From Bacteroidia bacterium (GTDB lineage Bacteria; Bacteroidota; Bacteroidia; Chitinophagales; JAUHXS01), in NCBI GenBank assembly GCA_030426955.1, contig JAUHXS010000002.1, positions 372,001-436,000 on the forward strand: 64,000 nt of DNA. Direction: 5' to 3'. A model generated the notes under the pieces. The model was given only the letters and a program-made list of their open reading frames with translations. It had not been told where the DNA came from and ran no database searches. The position numbers and the translations under genes were made by a program. This document shows, in pieces, positions 17,758 to 26,952 of this stretch. Each line of letters begins with the position of its first letter. Position 1 is the first letter of the stretch.

Positions 17758-19223
17758 TGAGTGTCACTGATAAATACGAAGCAATTATTGGTTTAGAGGT
17801 TCATGCTCAACTATCTACCAATTCAAAGGCTTATTCATCAGACTCTGCTGAGTTTGGCGCAGGTGCTAATGTTAATATTAGTCCAATTTCATTAGGACAC
17901 CCCGGAACTTTACCCAGGGTGAATAAAGAAGTCATAAAGTATGCTGTCAAAGCAGGCTACGCACTTAACTGTGAGATTAATAAGTATAATGCGTATGCCA
18001 GAAAAAATTACTTTTATGCCGATTTACCTAAAGGTTATCAAGTTACTCAAGACACAACACCAATTTGTACCAACGGTCATGTAACAATAAACTCAGAAGG
18101 ACAGGAAAAGAAAATAGGCATTATTCGAATACATATGGAGGAGGATTCTGGCAAAAGTATGCACGATCAGGATCCATATTATTCATTGATTGACCTCAAT
18201 AGAGCTGGTGTTCCTTTGATTGAAATAGTTTCTGAGCCTGACTTAAGAAGTGGTGAAGATGCGTATCAGTACCTTACGGAGATTCGAAAATTGGTTAGAT
18301 ATTTAGATATCTGTGATGGCAATATGGAAGAAGGAAGTTTGAGGTGCGATGCCAATATATCCATAAGATTAAAGGGCAGCGATAAGTTCGGTACTAGAGT
18401 TGAGGTGAAGAATATGAACTCTATGCGAAATGTGAAAAGAGCCATTGATTATGAGGTAAGTAGGCAGGCAAAACTTGTTGAAGAGGGTGGAGCTGTAAAG
18501 CAACAAACAATGGGCTTTGATCCATTATCGGGCAAAACATTTGTCATGCGTTCAAAAGAAATGGCACATGATTACAGGTACTTTCCTGAGCCAGATTTAC
18601 CTCCAGTAAATCTTTCGGAGGAATATCTTAAAAGCATAAAAGAAGATATGCCTGAGTTGCCTAATGAGCTGAAAAGTAAGTTTCAAGGCGAATACGGTTT
18701 GTCGGATTACGATGCGAGTGTGTTGACTTCAGAAAAAGACTTAGCATTATATTATAATGACTTAATTGGATTGTTGCCAAACGATAAGAAAGCTTATAAA
18801 GTAGCGGCTAACTGGCTAATCGGACCAATAAAATCATATCTCAATGAAAACGCGATTGAGATCAATGATTTTCCTGTTTCAATTCATACCATCGCTGGTA
18901 TTATTGCCCTTGTTTTTGAAAACAAAATCAGTAATTCAATAGCAATACAGCAATTGTTTCCAAAAGTTATAAGCAGTGAAAAGGAAACAAATGTCGAGTT
19001 GCTTGCAGAGAGCTTAGGGTTACTTCACCAAACTGGAAATGATGATGAATTAAAAGAATTGATCAATGCTGCATTAGATAGATTTCCTGACAAGGTAGAA
19101 GCATATAAAGCAGGAAATAAAAACTTGCTAGGACTTTTTATGGGAGAGATTATGAAAGCTTCACGAGGAAAATTTGATCCCAAGCAGGTTAGTCAAAACC
19201 TTTCCCAAATGCTTGATAACTGA
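17757..19223 (+). CDS. gatB: Asp-tRNA(Asn)/Glu-tRNA(Gln) amidotransferase subunit B
   Basis: A 488-residue GatB. The signature YEAIIGLEVHAQLST opens the protein, followed by LGHPGTLPRVN and NYFYADLPKGYQ. It also has EIVSEPDLRS, RCDANIS and the C-terminal tail domain (GLFMGEIMKASRGKFDP). With GatA and GatC it amidates mischarged Glu-tRNA(Gln) or Asp-tRNA(Asn); gatA and gatC are not in this window. It directly follows alaS, and both genes serve translation. Confidence 0.98.
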   Translation: MSVTDKYEAIIGLEVHAQLSTNSKAYSSDSAEFGAGANVNISPISLGHPGTLPRVNKEVIKYAVKAGYALNCEINKYNAYARKNYFYADLPKGYQVTQDTTPICTNGHVTINSEGQEKKIGIIRIHMEEDSGKSMHDQDPYYSLIDLNRAGVPLIEIVSEPDLRSGEDAYQYLTEIRKLVRYLDICDGNMEEGSLRCDANISIRLKGSDKFGTRVEVKNMNSMRNVKRAIDYEVSRQAKLVEEGGAVKQQTMGFDPLSGKTFVMRSKEMAHDYRYFPEPDLPPVNLSEEYLKSIKEDMPELPNELKSKFQGEYGLSDYDASVLTSEKDLALYYNDLIGLLPNDKKAYKVAANWLIGPIKSYLNENAIEINDFPVSIHTIAGIIALVFENKISNSIAIQQLFPKVISSEKETNVELLAESLGLLHQTGNDDELKELINAALDRFPDKVEAYKAGNKNLLGLFMGEIMKASRGKFDPKQVSQNLSQMLDN

Positions 19224-19237
19224 GCTAATCCTGGTCT

Positions 19238-21142
19238 TTGAAAAAAGATAATCCCTTTATTACGTTCTTAAGTTTAGCCCACAAACTAGGGGTGATATTA
19301 TTGATATATACTTTTTTAAGAGTTTGTTTTTATTGGATAAACGTTGAGCTATTTAACGGATTAGGAACGCTAGATTTTTTGAAAATTTTGGGTTATGGAA
19401 TTCGTTTTGATACATCTGCTATATTATACGTCAATTCTGTGTTTATCGTTTTATATGTTTTGCCTTTGCCAATTAGTGCCAAAGTTTGGTATCGTACCAT
19501 GCTATTATTTATTTATGTGATTTCTAATTGTTTTGCTTTAATTTTTGCCTTAGCCGATTTAGTTTACTTTAAACATACATTAAAGCGAACGACTGGAGAT
19601 ATTTTTGAATTGGGGGATGATCTTTGGGTACTGCTTAGTAGCTATATTAAGGATTTCTGGTACCTTTTTTTGTTGCTGTTTGCGATTGCAAATGCCTTAA
19701 TATGGCTTTATAAAAGAATGAATTATTCCTATATGGCAGTCTCTTGGGATTACTTTAAAAGAGCCCTACTTTTTCTTAGTATTATGATATTGTCGGTCAT
19801 AGGCATGAGAGGTGGGCTGCAATATGTTCCAATTGGTCCCATTAATGCTTTGGAATATGTAGATATGCAATATGCTCCAATGGTTACTAATACGCCCTTA
19901 TCCATTTTATATACTTTGGATCATAAGAAGCTAGTTAATAAAAATTATTTTACGGATGATGAATTACAAAACATATTTGATCCTTACAAAGACTACTCAA
20001 AAGAAAATACTCCATTAAATCGAAAAAATGTTTTTCTAATTGTTTTAGAAAGCTTTTCTTATGAGTATTTAAATGCTAAAGATAGTCTAGGATATTCGTA
20101 TACGCCATTTCTAGACTCTTTATCTAGGCTATCGTTGAAGTTTTCAAATTGCTATGCAAATGGCACACAATCAAATCAAGGAATTGTATCAATCTGCGGA
20201 GGCATTCCTGCTTTAATGTCGTCACCATTTATGAACTCCATCTATCAAAATAATCGCTTTGAAGGTTTGGGGGAAATATTAAGGGCTAAAGACTACCAAA
20301 CTATGTTTTTTCACGGAGGCACTAATGGTACTATGAAGTTTGATGCTTTTACAAAGGCTGCAGGATTTTCAAAATATTACGGTAGAAATGAATTTAATGA
20401 TGAGCGCTTTTATGATGGTGCATGGGGTATTTATGACGAACCTTTTTTTCAATTTACTGCCAAAACAATAAATGAGGCAGATACTCCTTTTTTAGGAGTC
20501 TTATTTTCGTTGTCATCACATCACCCGTATCATTTACCTGATGAGTATAAAGATGCTTTTCCTAACATAAGAGATAAATTCTTAAGAACAGTCAAGTATA
20601 CAGATAATGCATTGAAGATATTTTTTGATATAGCTTCAAAATCAAATTGGTATTCCAACACATTATTTATAATTACAGCCGATCATGTTGGTGTAAAGAA
20701 ATATAACACTTCAAAATCTGTACTTAATAATTATCATATTCCATTGATGATATTTGCTCCAGGGGACACTATAGTTGGGATGAGTGATAAAATATGCCAG
20801 CAAATTGATATAATGCCCTCAGTGTTAGACTATGTGAATTATGATACTACGTTTTTTGCATTCGGACAAAGTATATTTAAGAATAATTTAGGATATGCTT
20901 ATCAATATAGAAATGGTATATATCAAATAGCGGATAAAGACTATTTTCTTCGTTATGTACAAGATAGTGAAGTAGAGTTCGGTCATCTATCAAATGGTAT
21001 GCTAGTAAGAAATATTGAGGATACTATATTGCTTCGTAATAAAAAAGGCCTTAAAAAAAGGCTTCAGGCGATTATTCAGTCTTACAATAATAGACTAAAT
21101 AGTAACACATACTCTCTTATCAATACTCCAAATTATAATTAG
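19238..21142 (+). CDS. LTA synthase-family sulfatase (membrane phosphoglycerol-transferase-like)
   Basis: A 634-residue protein with about five N-terminal membrane helices (residues 10-190) and a large extracytoplasmic sulfatase-like domain. The domain begins NVFLIVLESFSYEYLN, has the expected nucleophile region near NGTQSNQGIVSICGG (Thr/Ser), and metal-ligand segments HGGTNGTMKFD, SSHHPYHLP and TADHVG. Family members transfer phosphoglycerol or phosphoethanolamine to envelope glycans or lipids. A Gram-negative member probably decorates lipid or polysaccharide, but the substrate is inference. The frame has no ATG before the first membrane helix, so the start is probably the TTG 15 nt after gatB. 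Confidence 0.88.
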   Translation: MKKDNPFITFLSLAHKLGVILLIYTFLRVCFYWINVELFNGLGTLDFLKILGYGIRFDTSAILYVNSVFIVLYVLPLPISAKVWYRTMLLFIYVISNCFALIFALADLVYFKHTLKRTTGDIFELGDDLWVLLSSYIKDFWYLFLLLFAIANALIWLYKRMNYSYMAVSWDYFKRALLFLSIMILSVIGMRGGLQYVPIGPINALEYVDMQYAPMVTNTPLSILYTLDHKKLVNKNYFTDDELQNIFDPYKDYSKENTPLNRKNVFLIVLESFSYEYLNAKDSLGYSYTPFLDSLSRLSLKFSNCYANGTQSNQGIVSICGGIPALMSSPFMNSIYQNNRFEGLGEILRAKDYQTMFFHGGTNGTMKFDAFTKAAGFSKYYGRNEFNDERFYDGAWGIYDEPFFQFTAKTINEADTPFLGVLFSLSSHHPYHLPDEYKDAFPNIRDKFLRTVKYTDNALKIFFDIASKSNWYSNTLFIITADHVGVKKYNTSKSVLNNYHIPLMIFAPGDTIVGMSDKICQQIDIMPSVLDYVNYDTTFFAFGQSIFKNNLGYAYQYRNGIYQIADKDYFLRYVQDSEVEFGHLSNGMLVRNIEDTILLRNKKGLKKRLQAIIQSYNNRLNSNTYSLINTPNYN

Positions 21143-21193
21143 TTATATATATCAACCTATATGATATCCAGAAGCTTTAGATAATGAAGGTCT

Positions 21194-22414
21194 TTAAAGA
21201 TTAAAATGCTTTTCAGCCATATCTTTAACTTGTTCGCCGATGGCAAGACAAGCTGTTGCAGCAGGAGAGGGGGCATTCAAGACGTGAATAGAGTCGTCTT
21301 GGTATTCTATTTTAAAATCTTCAATCATTTCACCGTCATGTCCTAATGCCATAGCTCTAACACCAGCTCTTCCCGGTTGTATGTCATCCATGGTGAGTGA
21401 AGGGATTAATTTTTGTAATCGATTTAAAAACAATTTCTTAGAGAATGCCCTTTTGTATTCATCCAAGCCAAAACGCCAATGTTTTAAAAATAGCTTCCAA
21501 GTACCTTTATATGTCAACGCCTGAATGCTATCTTGCAATTTGAAATCTGTTTTGCCGTAGCCTTCTCTTTTAAAAGTAAAAACCGCATTTGGCCCACACT
21601 CTACACCGCCATGAATCATTCGGGTAAAATGAACACCTAAAAATGGAAATGCAGGATTGGGAACAGGATAAATTAGGTTTTTAACTTTGTGCATTCCTTG
21701 TTCTGTAAGGTCATAGTAGTCTCCTCTAAAACCTACTATTTGCATATCTAACTTTACGTTGTCTTTTTTTGCAAGTCTATCAGAGAATAGACCTCCACAG
21801 AAAATCATTTTTTTAGTTTTAAACTTTCCATGTGTATTTGTAACGATTACATTATGATTATCAGACTTATGAAAGTCCGTCACTTTACAATCTTTGATGA
21901 TCTTACTTTCAGGTTGAATCCCTATTGTCAACTCTGCTAGCTTATTGGTTGTGCCAACATAGTCAATGATTCCAGTACAGGGCACCCAAATACCCGCAAT
22001 CCCTTCGCAAAATGGCTCAATTTCTTTAACCTTATTTCCATCAATTTTTTCAATTCCTTCTGTATCATTTGCAATACCATTATTGAAAATTTTTTCTAAG
22101 AATGGGAGTTCACTTTCGTCGGTTGCGACTACAACCTTTCCGCATACATCATGCGCCACTTTATGGTCTTTTGCAAATTGAACAAGTTCTCTTCTTCCAG
22201 CAACACAGTTTTTTGCCTTATATGACCCTGGCTTGTAGTAAAGTCCAGAATGTATTACTCCTGAATTTCTACCTGTTTGATGATTGGCAAGTTGAGTTTC
22301 CTTTTCTAATAATAAGATGTTAAGTTTGGGAAACTGTTTTTGCACCTTGTAAGCAGTCGCGACACCTACGATTCCTCCTCCAACAATTGTTATATCATAT
22401 ACTTTATCAGACAT
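21194..22414 (-). CDS. lhgO: L-2-hydroxyglutarate oxidase
   Basis: A 406-residue FAD-dependent oxidoreductase of the DAO fold. The dinucleotide motif VGGGIVGVATAY is near residue 11. The signature GRNSGVIHSGLYYKPGSYKA and the later FLGVHFTRMIHGGVECGPN match LhgO. It oxidises L-2-hydroxyglutarate to 2-oxoglutarate, a metabolite-repair step, and is probably membrane-associated through quinone reduction. The C-terminal PSPAATACLAIGE segment also fits. It stands behind a terminator and is separate from the two upstream envelope genes. Confidence 0.93.
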   Translation of the reverse strand: MSDKVYDITIVGGGIVGVATAYKVQKQFPKLNILLLEKETQLANHQTGRNSGVIHSGLYYKPGSYKAKNCVAGRRELVQFAKDHKVAHDVCGKVVVATDESELPFLEKIFNNGIANDTEGIEKIDGNKVKEIEPFCEGIAGIWVPCTGIIDYVGTTNKLAELTIGIQPESKIIKDCKVTDFHKSDNHNVIVTNTHGKFKTKKMIFCGGLFSDRLAKKDNVKLDMQIVGFRGDYYDLTEQGMHKVKNLIYPVPNPAFPFLGVHFTRMIHGGVECGPNAVFTFKREGYGKTDFKLQDSIQALTYKGTWKLFLKHWRFGLDEYKRAFSKKLFLNRLQKLIPSLTMDDIQPGRAGVRAMALGHDGEMIEDFKIEYQDDSIHVLNAPSPAATACLAIGEQVKDMAEKHFNL

Positions 22415-22435
22415 AAGATATTTTTAGGCATAAAA

Positions 22436-22468
22436 AAAGCCACTCTTTTTATTAAGAAGAGTGGCTTT
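22436..22468 (-). terminator. Rho-independent terminator
   Basis: A perfect 12-bp stem (AAAGCCACTCTT / AAGAGTGGCTTT) with a 9-nt loop follows the stop of the 144-residue exported protein. A-runs on the left side become a T-run on the minus strand. It separates that gene from lhgO. Confidence 0.9.
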
Positions 22469-22487
22469 CTCAATTTTAATCAATTGA

Positions 22488-22922
22488 TTACTCAGTAAAG
22501 TCTTCTTTGAATCCGATTAGTACTACCGCACAACCAGATCCTGCACCCTCTGTAAGGTTTGCTTGGATGATATATTTATCAGTAGCATTAAATTTAAATT
22601 TCCACTCTTGAGGCATATCATAGTCAAGATTGGAAAATAAAAGGTTATATCTAGAATCATAAACACTAAACTCTAAAGTGTCTGAGTGAGGTCCTGTACA
22701 GGCTACAATCTTATACTCGTTTCCAGCATAAAAAGTAGTCTCGAATTCAGCCGTCTCACCTTCTAGTAGTAAAGCTCTGTGGAACTGACCATCAGATTTG
22801 AAAGGTTTTAAACTTGGTGCACACTTATTAGCTAACTCTCCACATTGCGCATTAGAAAGAGTGGGTAATAAAAATAAACCGAATGCTAGAAATAAACCTA
22901 ATATTAAACTTTGCTTTTTCAT
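22488..22922 (-). CDS. Small exported protein of unknown function
   Basis: A 144-residue protein with a clear signal peptide (KKQSLILGLFLAFGLFLLPTLSNAQ). The mature part has Cys residues near CGELANKC, ACTGP and SGCAVV, likely forming disulfides, and a beta-rich pattern. I recognise no specific domain; its layout resembles small periplasmic beta-sandwich proteins. It follows an exported lipoprotein by 30 nt on the same strand, so the two are probably one operon, closed by a strong hairpin terminator. Confidence 0.8.
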   Translation of the reverse strand: MKKQSLILGLFLAFGLFLLPTLSNAQCGELANKCAPSLKPFKSDGQFHRALLLEGETAEFETTFYAGNEYKIVACTGPHSDTLEFSVYDSRYNLLFSNLDYDMPQEWKFKFNATDKYIIQANLTEGAGSGCAVVLIGFKEDFTE

Positions 22923-22952
22923 ATCTCTTTTTTGTTCTATAGTGGATTCAAA

Positions 22953-23873
22953 TTAGTTGATAACGGTTGCTCTAATAGTACCAACTTTTTCAGTAATTGT
23001 AGCTAGCTGATCATCTGTGACTGTTACAATGCTCTTCGTTAAAATAGTGGTAGAAGCATCTTTTGCATCTGTTTCAGAGTTGCCTCCTGGGTTGTATTCA
23101 TAAGTGATATCAACTTGATCAAACACAGTTTTTAGATCGTTTAAAGAAGCGGTTAAACTACTTACCTCTGCATCATCTTCAAACTGTCCTAGGAGAGTCA
23201 TTAAGATGCCAAGAGTGATTTTTTGCTCACCAATTCTTGTGATTATATTTTCATCCTTTTGATTTTTTATCATGTTGCATGCTATGTATAGTCCTTCTAC
23301 CCAACCTCCTGCAAGTATTAAAGCAGATGCTTTATTTCTTTTGTGCTGTTGAAGATATCTATCCGATTCAAAAAAGGCGTTAGTAACAATTTCTAGAAGT
23401 TTGTCTTGATTTCCTAGATTTTCTTGTACCTGATCCAACGTATTTCTCTCAAAAGCTCCAATAATTCCAAGCTCATCTGCTAAAGACTTAACTGTATTAA
23501 GGTAGTTGATTGCATCCTGAGTTTGGTCATAAAGTGCTGCATAGCCTAAGTCCGCACCATAAACACCAACATTTAAACTTTTTTTGTAATTGTTAGAATA
23601 GTTAGAAGCGTTGTCAGTTGGATTTAAAACGGTTGCATCATAATTGATTCCTGATCTTTTGATTGTCGCAGCAATCTGAATTGGAGAAGGCAAGCCATGA
23701 ACTCCTTTAAGCTTTTCATCATCCGCTTCTTCCGCTACTTTCTCTTGCTCCATCATTTCTTCTTCATGGTCACCATCTTCGCCTTGTGGAGCTTCATTAC
23801 AACCTTGAAAAGAAGCTGAAAGCATACTTACTACAAATAAAAAAGAAAAAATCTTGACATTAAATTTTAACAT
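22953..23873 (-). CDS. Lipoprotein of unknown function
   Basis: A 306-residue protein with a lipobox-like signal (SASFQGC) followed by an acidic linker rich in Glu and Asp (residues 30-55). The remainder is mostly helical and includes an LNVGVYGADLGYAALY segment and a GWVEGLYIA segment. I remember this pattern in Bacteroidota lipoproteins without assigned function and cannot name a domain. It is the promoter-proximal gene of a pair with the small exported protein downstream. Envelope anchoring is well supported; the role is unknown. Confidence 0.8.
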   Translation of the reverse strand: MLKFNVKIFSFLFVVSMLSASFQGCNEAPQGEDGDHEEEMMEQEKVAEEADDEKLKGVHGLPSPIQIAATIKRSGINYDATVLNPTDNASNYSNNYKKSLNVGVYGADLGYAALYDQTQDAINYLNTVKSLADELGIIGAFERNTLDQVQENLGNQDKLLEIVTNAFFESDRYLQQHKRNKASALILAGGWVEGLYIACNMIKNQKDENIITRIGEQKITLGILMTLLGQFEDDAEVSSLTASLNDLKTVFDQVDITYEYNPGGNSETDAKDASTTILTKSIVTVTDDQLATITEKVGTIRATVIN

Positions 23874-23973
23874 GATAGTTCTTTTACGCTATTTTTTAAA
23901 AACACTAAGCGAAAATAATTAAAAGTTGCATTAAATCCCAAATAATTAATTTTTTTTTAATGTTTAAGCATTA

Positions 23974-25233
23974 TTAATCACTATGTAGCTCAAATACACT
24001 TATCTCAGGTAAAATGCCAACCCTTCCAGGATATCCAAGAAAACCTAGCCCCCGATTGACATACAGATATTGTCCGTTTTGTTTATATAACCCTGCCCAC
24101 TGTTTATAAATGTATTGAGAAGGACTCCATTTAAATCCAGGTATCTCAATGCCAAATTGCATACCATGAGTGTGTCCTGAAAAGGTTATGTCGATATCTT
24201 TGTATTTTGTGTTTACTTCTCCATCCCAGTGGGTTGGGTCATGTGACAATAAAAGTTTTAAGCTAGTCTTTTCGGCTCCTTGATATGCTTTTTGGAGATT
24301 TCCATAACTTTTGAAATTTCTTTTAGCACTCCAGTTTTCTACACCAATAACGGCAATTTCCTCATCTTTTATTTTAACTTTTCTATGTTCATTCAACAGT
24401 AAATCCCAACCCAAATCACGATGTATTTGATGTATTTCTTGTAGGTTCTTTTCTTTTTCAGATATGGAATTCCACTTTACATAGTCCCCATAGTCGTGAT
24501 TGCCTAATGTAGAATAAATGCCTTGCTTGGATTTAATTTGTTTCAGTATTGGCATCATTGAATAAGCTTCTGAAGAAATATAATTAACTAAATCTCCAGT
24601 AAAAAAGACAAAGTCAGCTTGTTGTTCGTTGATTAATTCAATTGCCTTTTCAACTGGACTATGAAATACAAAGCTTCCAGAGTGGATGTCTGAAATCTGA
24701 ACTATTTTTAGCCCATCAAGATTTTTAGGAAGGTTTTTAATAGCAAGCTTTTCCTTTCTTACCTGATAGTTGTATGCATTTTTTACCATGCCCATCATTA
24801 ATGTGGCAAAAGGGATGCCTCCAGAAATTAAAGCTAGTTTTGAGATAAATGCAGACCGGGTCATCATATTCTGATTATTTGAAGTTGTCTGTTTTATCTT
24901 TTGAATTGACTTAATTGTTGTAAAGTGAAGCACTCTAAATATATCGTTTAGGAATAAGAAGATGCTTGCAATTAATTTTGAGAGTTGAAGTAAGAATATC
25001 ATAGAAAGGGGATAGGTTCTCATAAATTTATGCCAGTCTGGAAAATCGACGATAAAGCTGAATGAGATAAATGATATCCCTATGATTGTCTGACTCCAGA
25101 AAATGATTTTAATAAGGCGTTTCGTGTTGTTGCTAGCATTTTTTGAAATGGCTTTGATTGCCTGATATAAATACCAGTCTAATAGATAGGTCGAAAATAG
25201 AATCAGCTTAAAAAACATATATTTGCTATGCAT
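23974..25233 (-). CDS. Membrane-anchored metallophosphoesterase
   Basis: A calcineurin-like phosphoesterase of about 419 residues. The N-terminal 150 residues hold several hydrophobic helices, and the catalytic domain follows. Metal-ligand motifs are QISDIHSG (DxH), FFTGDLVN (GD), LGNHDYGDY (GNHD), LLSHDPTHW (H) and FSGHTHGMQF (GHTH). This is the YkuE-like group, which is often associated with lipid or envelope phosphate hydrolysis. I took the ATG giving MHSKYMFFK; upstream codons only reach a weak start. It is divergent from the aminopeptidase gene with just 19 bp between starts. Confidence 0.9.
   Translation of the reverse strand: MHSKYMFFKLILFSTYLLDWYLYQAIKAISKNASNNTKRLIKIIFWSQTIIGISFISFSFIVDFPDWHKFMRTYPLSMIFLLQLSKLIASIFLFLNDIFRVLHFTTIKSIQKIKQTTSNNQNMMTRSAFISKLALISGGIPFATLMMGMVKNAYNYQVRKEKLAIKNLPKNLDGLKIVQISDIHSGSFVFHSPVEKAIELINEQQADFVFFTGDLVNYISSEAYSMMPILKQIKSKQGIYSTLGNHDYGDYVKWNSISEKEKNLQEIHQIHRDLGWDLLLNEHRKVKIKDEEIAVIGVENWSAKRNFKSYGNLQKAYQGAEKTSLKLLLSHDPTHWDGEVNTKYKDIDITFSGHTHGMQFGIEIPGFKWSPSQYIYKQWAGLYKQNGQYLYVNRGLGFLGYPGRVGILPEISVFELHSD
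25218..25225 (+). promoter_or_regulatory. Predicted -7 box for the M1 aminopeptidase
   Basis: TATATTTG on the plus strand, 27 nt before the aminopeptidase ATG. It lies inside the first codons of the opposing metallophosphoesterase gene. Confidence 0.5.
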
Positions 25234-25240
25234 CTTCTTG

Positions 25241-25248
25241 CAAAGATA
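25241..25248 (-). promoter_or_regulatory. Predicted -7 box for the metallophosphoesterase
   Basis: TATCTTTG read on the minus strand, only 7 nt before the chosen ATG. This implies a very short leader, or a start at the next Met five codons in. Confidence 0.45.
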
Positions 25249-25252
25249 TTGA

Positions 25253-26923
25253 ATGCTTATGAGATCACTATTAAAATTGAAATATATCAAACATCATTTA
25301 CTTGTAGTATGCCTCATCGGTTATTTCGTTGGTGGTAATACCAAATTAAAGGCAGATGCGTTATCGACAACACTCAACTCCTTAAGAATATGCTATGATG
25401 TGAAGTTTTATAATCTTGAGCTTAAAGTTGATTTTGATGATCGATCTATCAAAGGCAAAAATGATATTTACTTTGAAGTAGTAGAGCCTTGTAATAAAAT
25501 TCAAATAGATTTAGATAAGGGATTAGTCATTGATAGAATTTCTTACAGCGATAGGACGCTAAGCTATGGTAGGGATAAGAGCGCGATTTACATTGATTTT
25601 GAAGATGACCTAAAGGTTGGCAGTAAACACAAGATTACGGTTCATTACTCTGGCAAACCTAAGGAGGCTGTTGATCCGCCTTGGAATGGCGGATTTGTTT
25701 GGTCAGAGGATGAAACTGGAACCCCCCTGTTAGGCGTGACTTGTGAAGGTATTGGTGCAAGTACTTGGTGGCCATGTAAAGATCATCCGAGTGATGAACC
25801 TGATAGTGTGCGAATAAAAGCAACTGTTCCCGAAGCGTTTTTTTGTATATCTAATGGTCAATTGCGAGCAATTACAAAAAATAATGGCCTAGCTACCTTT
25901 GAATGGTTTGTGAGCTATCCTATTAACTTATATAATGTAACTTTGAATGTTGGGGATTATGAGAATTTTAAAGATTACTACTATTCTCCATATGCTCAAG
26001 ATACCCTAGAGTTAGATTATTATGTACTGTCTTATAATTTAGATACAGCAAAAAAGCATTTTCAGCAAGTGCCTAATATTTTGGGATGCTTAGAAAAGCG
26101 ACTGGGCAAATATCCTTTTTATAGGGATGGGTATGCATTAGTGGAGACATCATACTTAGGGATGGAACACCAGGGAGCAATAGCTTATGGCAATAATTAT
26201 CAAAATGGTTACATGGGAGAATTGACGGCAGGATTGCCCTTTGATCGAATTATTATGCATGAAACAGCGCATGAATGGTGGGGGAATAGCATTACTGCGG
26301 CTGATTTGTCTGAACTATGGATTCAAGAATCATTTTGCACCTATTCAGAGGCATTGTTTGTTGAATGTGAATATGGTTATGATAAAATGATTAAATACCT
26401 GTTAGAGCAAAAGAAACTGATTCAAAACAAAGCTCCTATGTTAGGCGTAAGAGGTTCTAATAAACAACCGAAAGGGACGGATGTTTATTATAAGGGTGCC
26501 TGGATGTTGCATACGTTGAGAAATGTTATCAATAATGATTCTCTGTGGAATGATGTTGTGTTAAGTCTAAGTAAAGAAAAATATCTGTCTATTGTTTCAA
26601 CAGAAGAGATCGTCTCATTTATCAGCAAAGAGGCAGGTCAAGATTTTACTGCCTTTTTTAACGAATACTTGAAATACACAACGATACCTACGTTGCAGTA
26701 TAAGGTTGAAAAGAAGAAAAAATATGTTGAGTTATATTATCGTTGGAAAGTTAATGAGTTGGATTTTAGTATTCCAATAAAGGCAATAATGGGACAGGAG
26801 CTACCTTTGCAGCTATTTCCTACAACGGAATGGAAAAGCTTAAAATTGGAGGGGGTACAGTTTATTAATTTAGATATCCCTAAAGAACTGTACTATATAA
26901 ATTGTGAGCTAGTAACAGATTAG
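25253..26923 (+). CDS. M1-family aminopeptidase (gluzincin), exported
   Basis: A 556-residue M1 metallopeptidase. The N-terminal hydrophobic segment (residues about 12-30) is a signal or anchor. The substrate-binding loop LGMEHQGAIAYG corresponds to the family GxMEN motif, and the zinc site is HETAHEWWG (HExxH) with the third ligand Glu in ELWIQESF. The length covers the N-terminal saddle and the catalytic domain, but lacks the long C-terminal helical domain of the larger PepN-type enzymes. It probably trims peptides in the periplasm. An alternative ATG lies two codons in. Confidence 0.93.
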   Translation: MLMRSLLKLKYIKHHLLVVCLIGYFVGGNTKLKADALSTTLNSLRICYDVKFYNLELKVDFDDRSIKGKNDIYFEVVEPCNKIQIDLDKGLVIDRISYSDRTLSYGRDKSAIYIDFEDDLKVGSKHKITVHYSGKPKEAVDPPWNGGFVWSEDETGTPLLGVTCEGIGASTWWPCKDHPSDEPDSVRIKATVPEAFFCISNGQLRAITKNNGLATFEWFVSYPINLYNVTLNVGDYENFKDYYYSPYAQDTLELDYYVLSYNLDTAKKHFQQVPNILGCLEKRLGKYPFYRDGYALVETSYLGMEHQGAIAYGNNYQNGYMGELTAGLPFDRIIMHETAHEWWGNSITAADLSELWIQESFCTYSEALFVECEYGYDKMIKYLLEQKKLIQNKAPMLGVRGSNKQPKGTDVYYKGAWMLHTLRNVINNDSLWNDVVLSLSKEKYLSIVSTEEIVSFISKEAGQDFTAFFNEYLKYTTIPTLQYKVEKKKKYVELYYRWKVNELDFSIPIKAIMGQELPLQLFPTTEWKSLKLEGVQFINLDIPKELYYINCELVTD

Positions 26924-26938
26924 TTACTAGCTCACAAT
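26901..26938. terminator. Bidirectional hairpin between convergent genes
   Basis: A perfect 16-bp stem (ATTGTGAGCTAGTAAC and its complement) with a 6-nt loop. The left arm is inside the last codons of the aminopeptidase gene, and the stop codon sits at the loop edge. Neither side has a long T-run, so it may act as an RNA end-stabiliser as much as a terminator. Confidence 0.7.
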
Positions 26939-26952
26939 AATTCAAGGAAGTC

